A stretch of DNA of 64,000 nt from Paenarthrobacter aurescens TC1 (GTDB lineage Bacteria > Actinomycetota > Actinomycetes > Actinomycetales > Micrococcaceae): the NCBI GenBank assembly GCA_000014925.1, contig CP000474.1:4526001-4590000 (forward strand), read 5' to 3'. Position 1 is the stretch's first letter. Every line of letters starts with the position of its first letter. Position numbers and translations under genes: made by a program. Positions 42,962 through 51,747 of the stretch are shown here, piece by piece. The notes under the pieces were generated by a model. That model saw nothing but the letters and a program-made list of their open reading frames with translations, was not told the origin of the DNA and searched no databases.

Positions 42962-44238
42962 ACAGCACCTTCATCCACCGGCAACGGCATCCGGACCGCA
43001 ACCACTGTCCCTTCGCCCGGAGCCGACTCGATTTCCAGGCTGCCATCCAGCGCGGCAAGCCGCTCACGCAAGCTCTGAAGCCCGACGCCGGTGCCGTCGC
43101 CACGCGCTGTACCTGCCGCCGTCGACGGTTCGAAACCTATGCCGTCGTCGAAAACATCCAACGTCACCTCCGCGCCCAGAAAGGACAGCGTCACGACGGC
43201 GGCCCGAGCGTGGGCATGCGCCCACACGTTCGCGAGGGAAGCCTGGGCCGCCCGGAGCAAGGTGGTCTGGTACGTATTCGGCAGCTCTACGGGCGCACCC
43301 ACCAGTTCGAAGCGGCAGCGCAACGCGGAACCCCGGGCAGCAGCTTCCGTCTCCGTTTTTTCACAGAGTCGTCGGAGCGTGTCCACGAGTCCCGATTGCT
43401 CAAGATCCGGTGAACGCAAGCCGCGAACAAAGCTCCGCGCTTCGGCAAGGTTGGCCGATGCTGTGTCCTGAACGATTTTCAAGCTCTCCCTCGCCGTCTC
43501 CACATCGCTGCTCTCCAAGGCTTTCTCCGCGGACCTGCCCATCAGCACAATGCTTGAGAAGCCTTGAGCCAAGGTGTCGTGGATTTCCCGGGCGAGCCGT
43601 TCACGTTCAGCCAGCATTCCGGCGTCGTGCTGGGTTCGGGCAAGCTCGGCGCGTGTCCTGCGCAGCTCGTCGGCAACTGTGCGTTGGTTTTCGGCTTCCA
43701 GGAACAGTGCCCGGTAAGCCAGCCCTGTAACCACCGCAAAGACGGCCCCGAACACCGGTCCCAGGATCATCGAAAGCTGCAGGCCGCCGTCGGACGATCC
43801 CCGGCTGTGGAACCACAGCGTGCCCACCAAAAGGGCAGTACTCACAGCAATCGCGGGTAACGCGAGTCCACGGGGGAGCAGGTGCAATTGCAGGAAGAAG
43901 AGCGGGAACGCCACCCATGCGAAGTCGCTGCTGACCAGGAGGAGGAGCAACCATAAGAGCATCACCGCGGCAAGCCACCAGCGTGCGTACTTTGAGGGGT
44001 TGAACCGCGAGGGGTCGCTTGAATGGCGCTTCTCCAGAACGGTTCCGGCGAGATAGACGGCAGCCAGCAGGGCGGAAAGCCCCAAACCGGCGGTCAGTGC
44101 CACCGGCGAGGGCGTCCCGGCGGTTCCCACGCCAGTCAGCAAACGAACGATTGCCACCAGCAGCAGGACCGCGAAACCGACATGCAGGCTCACGCGCAGC
44201 ACGCGGAGGATTGTGGCGGCGCCAGCGGGAGACTGCAT
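42958..44238 (-). CDS. Sensor histidine kinase (NarL-system type)
   Basis: A 426-aa membrane kinase with six hydrophobic spans in the first 200 residues (VSLHVGFAVLLLVAIVRLLT onward). The DHp His is in RLAREIHDTLAQGFSSIVLM; ATPase lobe ASLANVWAHAHARAAVVTLS (N box) and DVFDDGIGFEPS (G1), ending with a G2-like GLQSLRERLAALDG. The ATG at 44238 is chosen: TACGCT lies seven bases upstream, fitting a leaderless mRNA, whereas the next start upstream is a TTG. Confidence 0.9.
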   Translation of the reverse strand: MQSPAGAATILRVLRVSLHVGFAVLLLVAIVRLLTGVGTAGTPSPVALTAGLGLSALLAAVYLAGTVLEKRHSSDPSRFNPSKYARWWLAAVMLLWLLLLLVSSDFAWVAFPLFFLQLHLLPRGLALPAIAVSTALLVGTLWFHSRGSSDGGLQLSMILGPVFGAVFAVVTGLAYRALFLEAENQRTVADELRRTRAELARTQHDAGMLAERERLAREIHDTLAQGFSSIVLMGRSAEKALESSDVETARESLKIVQDTASANLAEARSFVRGLRSPDLEQSGLVDTLRRLCEKTETEAAARGSALRCRFELVGAPVELPNTYQTTLLRAAQASLANVWAHAHARAAVVTLSFLGAEVTLDVFDDGIGFEPSTAAGTARGDGTGVGLQSLRERLAALDGSLEIESAPGEGTVVAVRMPLPVDEGAV

Positions 44239-44245
44239 GCTTCCC

Positions 44246-44251
44246 AGCGTA
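44246..44251 (-). promoter_or_regulatory. -10 element TACGCT of a leaderless transcript (sensor kinase)
   Basis: Read on the minus strand, TACGCT is followed by a seven-base gap and the ATG at 44238. Confidence 0.5.
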
Positions 44252-44433
44252 TCCCCGGCGTTGTGCAAACCGCCCCGGATTCAACGCTCCAGGGCGGGAA
44301 TCAACCATTTGGATGATCGCCGGTTCAACCCCTCGACGCCAGGTAATCCACCCGGCTCCCGATGCTCCTTGGAGCCATCCCCGGAAGAGTTGATAGTGCC
44401 GGGACCAAGCCCGCATTGAATCGAAGGAATCCG

Positions 44434-45513
44434 ATGTTTCTCGCCATCCGCGACATCCGTTTTGCCAAGGGCCGTTTTGCGCTCATGGGCGGCGTCGTTG
44501 CACTGATCACTCTGCTGCTCGTCATGCTTTCCGGGCTGACTGCGGGCTTGGGCAACCAGTCGACGTCGGCCATTGCGGCGCTGCCCGCTCAACAGATTGT
44601 CTTTGGCGCCCCCGCCGGAAGTGAGGCCACGGCGTCGTACACAGAGTCCGAGGTTTCCACGGCACAGCTTGAGACCTGGCGGGAACAGCCGGGCGTGACT
44701 TCGGCGCAGGCACTCGGAATCAGCCAGACGCGCTTCCAGTCTTTGGGTGGGGGTGGCACTCCGAGCGGCACGGCGAATGCTGCAGTCTTTGGCGGCTCCT
44801 TGGCACCGTCTGCTGTGGAGGACGGAACCGTCATCGTGGGCGAAACTCTGGCCAAGGAGCTATCGCTGGAGGCCGGTAGCCTCGTCCGGGTTGGCGGGAC
44901 GGACCTCAAGGTCTCGAACGTTGTGGAGGACCAGTGGTACTCCCACACCGGAGTGGTGTGGACGACACTCGACACCTGGCGGACCATCGCACACGCGGCA
45001 CCCGGCACTGCCACTGTCCTCGCTGTAAAGCACGACGCCGGATCCACCGTTGACCTCGACGCAGCCAATACGGCGGCTGGCACGGTCAGCACCGATCCCG
45101 AGGGCTCTTTTCAGGCGCTGGGCTCGTACAAGAGTGAGAACGGATCACTCATGCTCATGCAGGCATTTCTTTACGGCATCTCAGCCTTGGTGATCGTCGC
45201 CTTCTTGACCGTCTGGACTGTGCAGCGCACACGTGACATCGCCGTGCTCAAAGCTTTGGGGGCACCGTCCGGCTACGTAGTGCGGGATGCCCTCGCCCAG
45301 GCGGCCCTGGTATTGCTGGTTGGCGCCTCAGTTGGCGGCCTTGTTGGTCTGGCGGGCGGTATCTTCGCGGCGCAGGCTGCACCTTTCCTGATCACGCCTA
45401 TGACCACGCTGGCACCCATTGCAGGGATCATCCTCCTTGGCTTGGCTGGCGCGGTCCTGGCGGTCAGAAACGTGACCAAGGTGGATCCTCTGCTGGCCCT
45501 CGGCGGCAACTAA
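44434..45513 (+). CDS. MacB/FtsX-like ABC transporter permease
   Basis: A 359-aa protein with one N-terminal span (FALMGGVVALITLLLVMLSG), a large extracellular region of about 210 residues, and three C-terminal spans (LYGISALVIVAFLTVWTVQR etc.), the FtsX/MacB layout. RTRDIAVLKALGAPSGYVVR is the conserved coupling loop. ATG follows GAAGGAAT. Forms one operon with the ATPase 24 bases downstream. Role inferred as export or mechanotransmission; control by the divergent two-component system is likely. Confidence 0.87.
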   Translation: MFLAIRDIRFAKGRFALMGGVVALITLLLVMLSGLTAGLGNQSTSAIAALPAQQIVFGAPAGSEATASYTESEVSTAQLETWREQPGVTSAQALGISQTRFQSLGGGGTPSGTANAAVFGGSLAPSAVEDGTVIVGETLAKELSLEAGSLVRVGGTDLKVSNVVEDQWYSHTGVVWTTLDTWRTIAHAAPGTATVLAVKHDAGSTVDLDAANTAAGTVSTDPEGSFQALGSYKSENGSLMLMQAFLYGISALVIVAFLTVWTVQRTRDIAVLKALGAPSGYVVRDALAQAALVLLVGASVGGLVGLAGGIFAAQAAPFLITPMTTLAPIAGIILLGLAGAVLAVRNVTKVDPLLALGGN

Positions 45514-45537
45514 TACATTCCCAGAAAGGCATATACC

Positions 45538-46236
45538 ATGACAACGCTGAACCTCGCCAACGTCTCCCTCGAATACCCCGACGGAGGCACTACGCTCAAG
45601 GCCCTCGATGCCGTCAACCTCAGCGTGCGCAGGGGTGAGTTTCTTTCATTGGTTGGTCCCTCCGGGTCCGGTAAGTCATCGCTGCTCGCCGTCGCCGCGA
45701 CTCTGGTGAAACCCACTGCCGGGCTGGTCGTCATCGATGGGCAAGACGTCGCCTCGCTCAAGGAGGCCGAACGCACAGCCCTTCGCCGGGACAAGGTGGG
45801 CATCATCTTCCAGCAACCTAACCTGCTGCCGGCCCTGACCGCCGTCGAGCAGTTGCTGATTCGCGAGCATCTGCGGGGCAAGCGGGTGCACGAAGAGCGG
45901 GGGAAGGCGGCGGAGATGCTGGACGTCGTCGGACTTTCCGGCGTGGCGCACAAGAGGCCCCACCAGTTGTCCGGCGGCCAACGTCAGAGGGTGAACATTG
46001 CGAGGGCTCTCATGGGCAGCCCCACAGTTCTTCTGGTTGATGAACCCACAGCCGCGCTCGACCACGAACGGAGCGAGTCGATCGTCCGGCTTCTGCGTCA
46101 GGTAACCGATGAGTTCCAGACGGCCACCGTGATGGTCACGCACGACACCGAGTTCCTACCGCTCACCGATGCAGTCGCCACAATGCGGGACGGACGAATC
46201 AGCCGCGCCCTGGTCCCGTCCGCGCAATCCAACTAA
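45538..46236 (+). CDS. ABC transporter ATP-binding protein (MacB/LolD type)
   Basis: A 232-aa ATPase. Walker A LVGPSGSGKSSLLAVAA, Q-loop IIFQQPNLLPALTA, signature QLSGGQRQRVNIARALMG, Walker B VLLVDEPTAALDHERS and switch His in VMVTHDTEFLP. Typical of the MacB class that pairs with FtsX-like permeases. The last four bases overlap the convergent HxlR gene. Confidence 0.92.
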   Translation: MTTLNLANVSLEYPDGGTTLKALDAVNLSVRRGEFLSLVGPSGSGKSSLLAVAATLVKPTAGLVVIDGQDVASLKEAERTALRRDKVGIIFQQPNLLPALTAVEQLLIREHLRGKRVHEERGKAAEMLDVVGLSGVAHKRPHQLSGGQRQRVNIARALMGSPTVLLVDEPTAALDHERSESIVRLLRQVTDEFQTATVMVTHDTEFLPLTDAVATMRDGRISRALVPSAQSN

Positions 46237-46628
46237 GGGGAGCCGAGGAGAGCTTCGTCCTGGGCTTCGTCATAGGCGTCGCGGGCTTCCAGGATGGTGG
46301 GCACGTGACTCTCGGCCCAGTGGCGCAACATGGTCAGCGGCTGCAGCAACGACTCACCCATCGCCGTGAGTTCATAGTCCACCCGCGGCGGCACCTGGGC
46401 ATGGACGGTCCGAGTGATCAGCCCATCGCGCTCCAGGGCACGCAGGGTTTGCGTCAGCACCTTGGGAGTCACCACGCTCACCATTTTGCGTAGCTCCGAG
46501 AACCGCACCGGCCCGTTGCCCAGCACCTGAATCACCAAGGAAGCCCACTTGTCGCCGATGCGCTGAAAGATCACGCGCGACGGGCAATTGGGGTCCAGGA
46601 TGTTGGCGGGCAAGTCTTTGGTATCCAT
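46233..46628 (-). CDS. HxlR-family transcriptional regulator
   Basis: A 131-aa winged-helix repressor. PSRVIFQRIGDKWASLVIQV, the RFSELRKMVSVVTPKVLTQT recognition part and RVDYELTAMGESLLQPL are typical. A single Cys stands in DPNCPSR, at the position used for redox or quinone sensing in QorR/YodB-like members. Divergent from an NAD(P)-binding reductase, the usual target of this family; repeats at 46632-46688 are likely binding sites. Confidence 0.9.
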   Translation of the reverse strand: MDTKDLPANILDPNCPSRVIFQRIGDKWASLVIQVLGNGPVRFSELRKMVSVVTPKVLTQTLRALERDGLITRTVHAQVPPRVDYELTAMGESLLQPLTMLRHWAESHVPTILEARDAYDEAQDEALLGSP

Positions 46629-46631
46629 GAG

Positions 46632-46688
46632 TATCAGTATCCCTGAGGTAACTAGGTTCCTTTGAAGCTATCAGTATCCGGTGGATAC
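46632..46688. promoter_or_regulatory. Repeated HxlR operator candidates
   Basis: TATCAGTATCC occurs at 46632-46642 and again at 46669-46679. The second overlaps the palindrome GTATCC-GGT-GGATAC (46674-46688). Both lie in the 100-bp gap between the divergent regulator and reductase genes. Confidence 0.55.
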
Positions 46689-46728
46689 CTTTGGGGTTAT
46701 TGCAAGGATACCAACCTCAAGGAGAGCT

Positions 46729-47334
46729 ATGAAAATCGCAGTGTACGGCGCAACGGGCATGGTCGGCAGCCAGATCGTCAACGAATCCATCACCCGCGGC
46801 CACCAGGTTACGGCCATCTCCCGCAAGGGCGCAGAGGTTCCCGGAGCCGCTGCCCAGGCAGCCGATCTGGCTGACGCCCAGGCCTTCGCCTCCATCGCGA
46901 AGAATCACGACGTCGTCGTGCTGGCTACGGGCCCCAGCCGCACCGGCGGCGATCATGGCGAATGGCTTGATGCGATGGCTTCCGCCTACAGCAATGCCGA
47001 AGGAACCCGGCTCATGATCGTCGGCGGGGCCGGCACCTTGGAGATTGACGGCGTCCGGCTGCTTGACTCCCCCGACTTCCCCGAGGCCTACAAGGCTGAG
47101 GCCACTACTGCCGCCAAGGCTTTCGAAGCTGTGAAGCAGACGCCGGAGACCATTGACTGGACGGTTTTGGCTCCCGCTCCCGTCATTCAGCCGGGTGAGC
47201 GCACCGGTGAATACACCCTTGCCAAGGATTCACCGGCCGGCAACAGCATCTCCACTCAGGACTACGCAGTGGTCATGCTGGACGAAATCGAGAGCCCGGC
47301 TCACCGCCGCGCCCGCTTCACCGCCGCTAACTAA
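46729..47334 (+). CDS. NAD(P)H-binding SDR-family oxidoreductase
   Basis: A 201-aa atypical short-chain reductase of the NmrA/YwnB-like group. MKIAVYGATGMVGSQIVNES is the GxxGxxG dinucleotide loop; VVVLATGPSRTGG and MIVGGAGTLEIDG follow. No classical catalytic Tyr-x-x-x-Lys is visible, as usual in this group. ATG follows AAGGAGAG. Paired with the divergent HxlR regulator; quinone or electrophile defence is the common role of such pairs. Confidence 0.86.
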   Translation: MKIAVYGATGMVGSQIVNESITRGHQVTAISRKGAEVPGAAAQAADLADAQAFASIAKNHDVVVLATGPSRTGGDHGEWLDAMASAYSNAEGTRLMIVGGAGTLEIDGVRLLDSPDFPEAYKAEATTAAKAFEAVKQTPETIDWTVLAPAPVIQPGERTGEYTLAKDSPAGNSISTQDYAVVMLDEIESPAHRRARFTAAN

Positions 47335-47339
47335 ACGAG

Positions 47340-48785
47340 CTAAAGCCCAACGCCCAGCCCGGGTACCCGCATCTTGAATATGTCTTTGAGAGCATATCTT
47401 GCAGCGTGGTACCCGGGCATTCCCGCGACACCGGGTCCTGGCGGCGTTGACGAGGAACACAGGTAGACGCCCGGCATGGGAGTCCGCCAAGGCACGTTGG
47501 AAACTACCGGCCGTTGCACCAGACCGCGGAGGTCCAGCAGGCCGGCACTGAAGTCGCCACCAACGTAGTTCTCGTTGTACGCGGACAGTTCCGCCGCCGT
47601 CGTGGTTTTTGAGGCCACCACAACATCCCGGAAGCCTGGCGCGTACCGCTCAATGCGTGCGGTGACAGCTTCCGCCATGTCCACGGTGGAGTTGGCAGGT
47701 ACGTGGCAATAGGACCACAGGACGTGGCGGCCTTCCGGCGCCCGGCTCGAATCCACCAGCGATGGCTGGGACACCAGGACATAAGGCTCGGTTGGATGTT
47801 TGCCCATGTCCACGAGGTTCTCGGACTCTGCCATCGCCAGCCTGGAACCGCCAACATGGACCGTCCCGGCCTTTGCCAATCCGGGATCACGCCATGGAAC
47901 AGGTCCGGACAGGATGAAGTCCACTTTGCACGCTGCATTCCCAAAGCGGAATGCTTCGAGAGCCCGGCGGTAGCGGTCGGGAACTTCCGAGCCACCCAGG
48001 CGTGCCAGGGTTGGCGGGGCAACATCCAGCAAGATGGCTTTCGCGGGCCGGACCTGATCCAGCGAATTCACTTGTTCGCCCACGTGGATAGTGCCGCCGT
48101 GCGCTGTGAGGTCGTCAGCCATGGCCTTTGCAATGGACATCGAACCACCAACAGGCACAACCCAACCGCCTGCGTGCGCCAGGACGCTGAGCAGTAGTCC
48201 GGCACCCGTTGAACTGAGGGACGGCTGCGAGCCGAGTGCATGCGACATCACGCCCGTCAGCAGCGCAGGGGCGGCTTCTTCGCGGAATCGGCGCATCCAT
48301 AGCGGGGTCCCCTGGTCCAGCGTGGCCAGCCCGAACCTGACTGCCGCCACGGGATCCTTTGGAATGCGCAGGAGTTGGTTGGAGGTAAAGTCCACCACCC
48401 CGTCCACGCGCTCCAGCAAGGGTTGAAGCAGCCGTCGGTAAGCCGGACCGTCGACGCCTAGTTCCTGCACCGTCCGATCCAGGGATTGGTAGGCCAGGGC
48501 GGCCCCGCCGATGTCCAACGGTGTGCCGTGCTGGATCTCCGGCAGCCGCAGATCCACGCGCTTCGATAACTCAAAAGCGCGGAAGAAGGGGGATGCCACA
48601 GCCATGGGATGCACTGCCGAACAGACGTCGTAAAGGTATCCAGGCTCGATCAACTCGCTGGTCCGCGATCCTCCGCCGATCGCATCAGCTGCCTCGTACA
48701 GATGGACACTCAGGCCCGCGCGGGCCATAACCACTGCGGCGGACAGGCCGTTGGGGCCGGCGCCGACGACGGCGACATCAACCAT
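47340..48785 (-). CDS. FAD-dependent oxidoreductase (phytoene-desaturase-like)
   Basis: A 481-aa flavoprotein. Rossmann loop VAVVGAGPNGLSAAVVMARA is followed by YEAADAIGGGSRT. The body has the CrtI-like RYAPGFRDVVVASKTTTAA and, near the C-terminus, GVYLCSSSTPPGPGVAGMPG, the second FAD-contact region. It probably desaturates or oxidises a lipid-like substrate; the carotenoid class is only a fold match, and no carotenoid genes are near. Its first eight bases overlap the glycosyltransferase gene, so the two are one operon. Confidence 0.85.
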   Translation of the reverse strand: MVDVAVVGAGPNGLSAAVVMARAGLSVHLYEAADAIGGGSRTSELIEPGYLYDVCSAVHPMAVASPFFRAFELSKRVDLRLPEIQHGTPLDIGGAALAYQSLDRTVQELGVDGPAYRRLLQPLLERVDGVVDFTSNQLLRIPKDPVAAVRFGLATLDQGTPLWMRRFREEAAPALLTGVMSHALGSQPSLSSTGAGLLLSVLAHAGGWVVPVGGSMSIAKAMADDLTAHGGTIHVGEQVNSLDQVRPAKAILLDVAPPTLARLGGSEVPDRYRRALEAFRFGNAACKVDFILSGPVPWRDPGLAKAGTVHVGGSRLAMAESENLVDMGKHPTEPYVLVSQPSLVDSSRAPEGRHVLWSYCHVPANSTVDMAEAVTARIERYAPGFRDVVVASKTTTAAELSAYNENYVGGDFSAGLLDLRGLVQRPVVSNVPWRTPMPGVYLCSSSTPPGPGVAGMPGYHAARYALKDIFKMRVPGLGVGL

Positions 48786-50295
48786 CGCTGTTTACCTCCG
48801 TACGCTGCGGTGCTTTGGGATCGGTAGTCTCTACCGTAGCCCGGGGCCGCCATGGCAGCACTGACCGGGAGGGGCGGAACACATCGAGCCGCAGCCAGTC
48901 CCGGGCATCGTCGAATGGTCCCCCATGCGGGTCGTCCTGGCCGTGGGCGCGGAGTGGATCCTGGGCAGGATCCCAGATATCGATGACCACCCTCACCATG
49001 AGATACGCCGTGGCGACCATGTGCAGTCCTACGGCCAGGACGTAGTAGGACATGTCGATGTTGTGCTGGACGGAACCGCCACTGGTTGTTTGGCCCAGAT
49101 ACATCCAGACGGCCGCCCAGTGCAGCCCCTCGGCCGCTTGCCAGATGAGGAAGTCCCGCCAGCGGGGTCGGGCCAGGGCGAGGAGGGGTATGAGCCAGAT
49201 GACGAACTGGGGCGAGTACACCTTGTTGGTCAGGATGAATGCGGCAACTATCAGGAACATCAGTTGCGCCAGTCGGGGTCGCCGTGGGGCGCAGAGGGCC
49301 AAAGCACCAATCAGAACGCATGCGAGGACGAACAGGGATAGGGCCAGGGTATTGATGGTGGCTGCGTCCATCTGCACCCAACGAACCCGGTCTGCCACAA
49401 GGTTGTAAGCGAACCAGGGTGAGCTGTACCCGGCAGGGCGGTCCTGACTGAATTCGAAGAAGTATCGCCAGCCGGAGGGGTTCATCACTGCAACGGGCAG
49501 GTTCACAGCCAGCCAGGACGCAATGGCTGCACCGGCCGTGATGAAGAAAACGCGCAGCTTGACGGTGCGCAGGGCCAATACCAGCACAGCACCAAGTATG
49601 AGAACCGGGTAAAGCTTGGTGGCGGCACCCAGTCCGATGCACACGCCGGCCAGGATGAGCTTGTCCCGGGAGAAGAAGTACATTCCCAGGGCCAGCAGTC
49701 CCACAACCCACATGTCCCAGTTGATGAATCCGGCCAGGATGATCCCGGGGGCTACGGCCACCATGGCGGCGTCCCACGGCCGGCGCCTGTTAATCCTTGC
49801 GGTCAGGAGGACCGTGACGATCCATACCGCAACGATCAGTGTTGCGTTGACGTCGAAGTAGCCCAGGATGCGTTCGTTTCCTACACCTTGGCCGGGAACC
49901 AGCAAAGCGGTGACCCCCGCGATGATGCCTATGAGAACCGGGTACTCGAACAGGCTGCCCTGGGTGAAGAAGGGAAATATGCCCTCGCCCAAGCCGCGGT
50001 TCCGGAAGAGTTCCGGGAAGTCGGAATAGCAGGTTGCATAGAACTGGCCGGGGGTCTCCCACCCACGGACCCGGCAGAAGTCCTTTGCAAGCACTGCGAG
50101 CAACGCAGCGAAAACTGTGAGGATGATCAGGACCCGTTCCACAGTGAACGGACCGGATGCGATCCTTCCGGGCGAGGAATGTTTGCCAAGGGGCCCGCCC
50201 ACGAGCTCCGTGAAGTGACGAAGCAGGGCGTCACTGCGGCTTGGAACCACTAAGCGGGCACGTTTTTGCAGCCGTTGAGGCTTCGTCTCCTGCAT
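48778..50295 (-). CDS. GT87-type polyprenyl-dependent mannosyltransferase
   Basis: A 505-aa membrane protein with about eleven to thirteen spans. FCRVRGWETPGQFYATCYSD gives the first outside loop, with the expected Asp at its end. IASGWLAVNLPVA-type helices, FFEFSQDRPAGYSSPWFAYN and TNKVYSPQFVIWLIPLLALA are the GT87/DUF2029 pattern. It would add mannose from a lipid carrier outside the membrane. The tail of about 75 residues is soluble and charged. No SD; TAAGCT lies seven bases ahead of the ATG, so leaderless. Confidence 0.84.
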   Translation of the reverse strand: MQETKPQRLQKRARLVVPSRSDALLRHFTELVGGPLGKHSSPGRIASGPFTVERVLIILTVFAALLAVLAKDFCRVRGWETPGQFYATCYSDFPELFRNRGLGEGIFPFFTQGSLFEYPVLIGIIAGVTALLVPGQGVGNERILGYFDVNATLIVAVWIVTVLLTARINRRRPWDAAMVAVAPGIILAGFINWDMWVVGLLALGMYFFSRDKLILAGVCIGLGAATKLYPVLILGAVLVLALRTVKLRVFFITAGAAIASWLAVNLPVAVMNPSGWRYFFEFSQDRPAGYSSPWFAYNLVADRVRWVQMDAATINTLALSLFVLACVLIGALALCAPRRPRLAQLMFLIVAAFILTNKVYSPQFVIWLIPLLALARPRWRDFLIWQAAEGLHWAAVWMYLGQTTSGGSVQHNIDMSYYVLAVGLHMVATAYLMVRVVIDIWDPAQDPLRAHGQDDPHGGPFDDARDWLRLDVFRPSRSVLPWRPRATVETTDPKAPQRTEVNSDG

Positions 50296-50302
50296 GGGAT
50301 CG

Positions 50303-50308
50303 AGCTTA
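50303..50308 (-). promoter_or_regulatory. -10 element TAAGCT of a leaderless transcript (GT87 gene)
   Basis: Read on the minus strand, TAAGCT is followed by seven bases and the ATG at 50295. Confidence 0.5.
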
Positions 50309-50339
50309 CAGTCCTGCGAGGTTCACCAGCTTAAAGGGG

Positions 50340-50369
50340 AGGAGCCCACGCGTAGCCGCGTGGGCTCCT
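50340..50369. terminator. Terminator hairpin after the 46-aa micro-ORF
   Basis: AGGAGCCCACGCG and its exact complement make a 13-bp stem with a four-base loop. It follows the micro-ORF ending at 50426 and precedes the GT87 promoter. Confidence 0.8.
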
Positions 50370-50425
50370 TGAGGTTCAGCATGAATGTGTGGCACCTGAA
50401 CTCCTTCGGGGCTGGCTGAAGGGCA

Positions 50426-50566
50426 TCAGCGGATGAGTCCCATCTGGTGCAGGACAACGTAGACGTCTTCACGGCGCTGGTCGAGCAGCTGGCCGTTGAA
50501 CAGGGTGCGGTCCTTGGGAGCATTGACACTCTTGAAGAAGCGCATGTCTTCGGGGCGTTTTCGCAT
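50426..50566 (-). CDS. Micro-ORF, 46-aa charged peptide
   Basis: The frame MRKRPEDMRFFKSVNAPKDR continues to a stop after VLHQMGLIR. GAAAGGAGGTGAACC before the ATG is a near-perfect ribosome site, and a strong terminator follows 57 bases past the stop. The peptide is basic and charged, not membrane-like, with no signal peptide. No family recognised. Good expression signals on so short a frame suggest a small functional protein or a precursor peptide. Confidence 0.65.
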   Translation of the reverse strand: MRKRPEDMRFFKSVNAPKDRTLFNGQLLDQRREDVYVVLHQMGLIR

Positions 50567-50884
50567 GGTTCACCTCCTTTCACGGAAGAATTGAACGGAA
50601 TTTAGGCACAGCAATTAGAGCCGAATGAATTCGTAAGAAATCAAGGCCTAAAAGGGCGTAAATAGCCGAGGCTAATAGGGGTTTCGCGGACCGAATCAAA
50701 AGAGATTAGTCGTGCAATAGCGCGTGCTTCCAGCAGCCGACCCAACAAGAAGCTGGTTCCGAACTATGGGGAAACTGCGCACCCGCGGCATACTGCGTGG
50801 GTCCGCGCCTACAACTGACTACTCAGCCATCCAGACACAGGATGGCCGTCAGGAATACCGCCGGCAACAAGCCGGTCCGGTAGT
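50567..50884. other. AT-rich intergenic stretch between two micro-ORFs
   Basis: About 320 bases with no supported gene. The part 50583-50720 is clearly richer in A and T than the surrounding genes and could hold a promoter or leader for the 46-aa ORF. A plus-strand frame from 50767 lacks a ribosome site and coding character. Confidence 0.4.
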
Positions 50885-50980
50885 TCAGGAGTGGGTCAGA
50901 GAGCAAAAATGGCGTCGATCATCAGCAGAGGCCGGGGTAGCAGTGACGGTCAACTTCCGTCCGCTAGTCAAAGTAATCAT
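50885..50980 (-). CDS. Micro-ORF, 31-aa peptide
   Basis: The frame reads MITLTSGRKLTVTATPASAD and ends CSLTHS. AAAAGGAGGTTGGGAAA before the ATG is a strong ribosome site, which argues for this start over a longer frame from 51178. It holds one Cys near the end and many Thr/Ser. No family recognised. It may be a regulatory leader or a small protein; same strand as the 46-aa ORF 318 bases further on. Confidence 0.5.
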   Translation of the reverse strand: MITLTSGRKLTVTATPASADDRRHFCSLTHS

Positions 50981-51165
50981 TTTCCCAACCTCCTTTTCTG
51001 GCTGATAAGCAGCCTGCTGTGGCATTGTCCCGGCTGACTGAACCGGGGAATGCGCGCCTGGTTCCCGGCGGGTCGCTCTGGGAACAAGATATAAGCTACC
51101 CCACGAACGGGGAGTTTGACCAGCGAAATTAGCTAATTCGCCAAAAGTTTTTCTAAATTCGTGTT

Positions 51166-51747
51166 TTAGAGTCCCCAACGCACAATTGCCGGCGTCCGCT
51201 TATCCCAACCAAGGGTGCAGACCTTCGCAGTTCCCAGAATGAAGTGCCGGCCTTCGCGTGCATCCATTTCCAGCCACCGCGCTGTCAGGATTCGGGAGAA
51301 ATGACCGTGGGCCACTACCAGGACATTGTCCATTCCGGATTCCAGAACGCGTCCAATGATCTTGTCGGCCCGGGCCGCAACCTCATCCAAGGTCTCCCCG
51401 TTGGGTACGCCATCTGTCCAGATGAGGTAGTCCGGGTTGTCTTTGCGAATCAGGTCCGAGCTGATGCCTTCGTAATCCCCGTAGTTCCATTCCACAGCCA
51501 GTGGCTCATGGACGGCCTCAGGGTAGCCTGCGAGTTCTGCCGTGCGGCGGGCGCGCCGCAGGGGTGAGGTCAGGACCAGGTCGAAGTCGATGCTTTCCAG
51601 GACCTTGCGGGCTTCAACAGCCTGCTGCTCGCCCTCAACAGTGAGGGGGAGGTCGGTCAGGCCGGTGTACTGACCGCTCTTGGACCACTCGGTCTCGCCG
51701 TGGCGAAGGATCCAGAGTTGCGGACGCGGTGAAGTCGCAGCGTTCAT
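51166..51747 (-). CDS. Histidine phosphatase-family protein
   Basis: A 193-aa phosphatase of the phosphoglycerate-mutase-like group. The catalytic LWILRHGETEWSKSGQYTGL lies at the N-terminus; LTSPLRRARRTAEL and VLVVAHGHFSRILTARWLEM (second His) complete the site, with acid Glu in VEWNYGDYEG. Substrate unknown. ATG overlaps the stop of the CCA enzyme gene by four bases, so the two are co-translated. Confidence 0.9.
   Translation of the reverse strand: MNAATSPRPQLWILRHGETEWSKSGQYTGLTDLPLTVEGEQQAVEARKVLESIDFDLVLTSPLRRARRTAELAGYPEAVHEPLAVEWNYGDYEGISSDLIRKDNPDYLIWTDGVPNGETLDEVAARADKIIGRVLESGMDNVLVVAHGHFSRILTARWLEMDAREGRHFILGTAKVCTLGWDKRTPAIVRWGL

Noticed and set aside
50767-51005. Plus-strand frame starting MGKLRTRGILRG
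   Set aside because: No ribosome site, covers the better supported 31-aa frame on the other strand, no recognised pattern.
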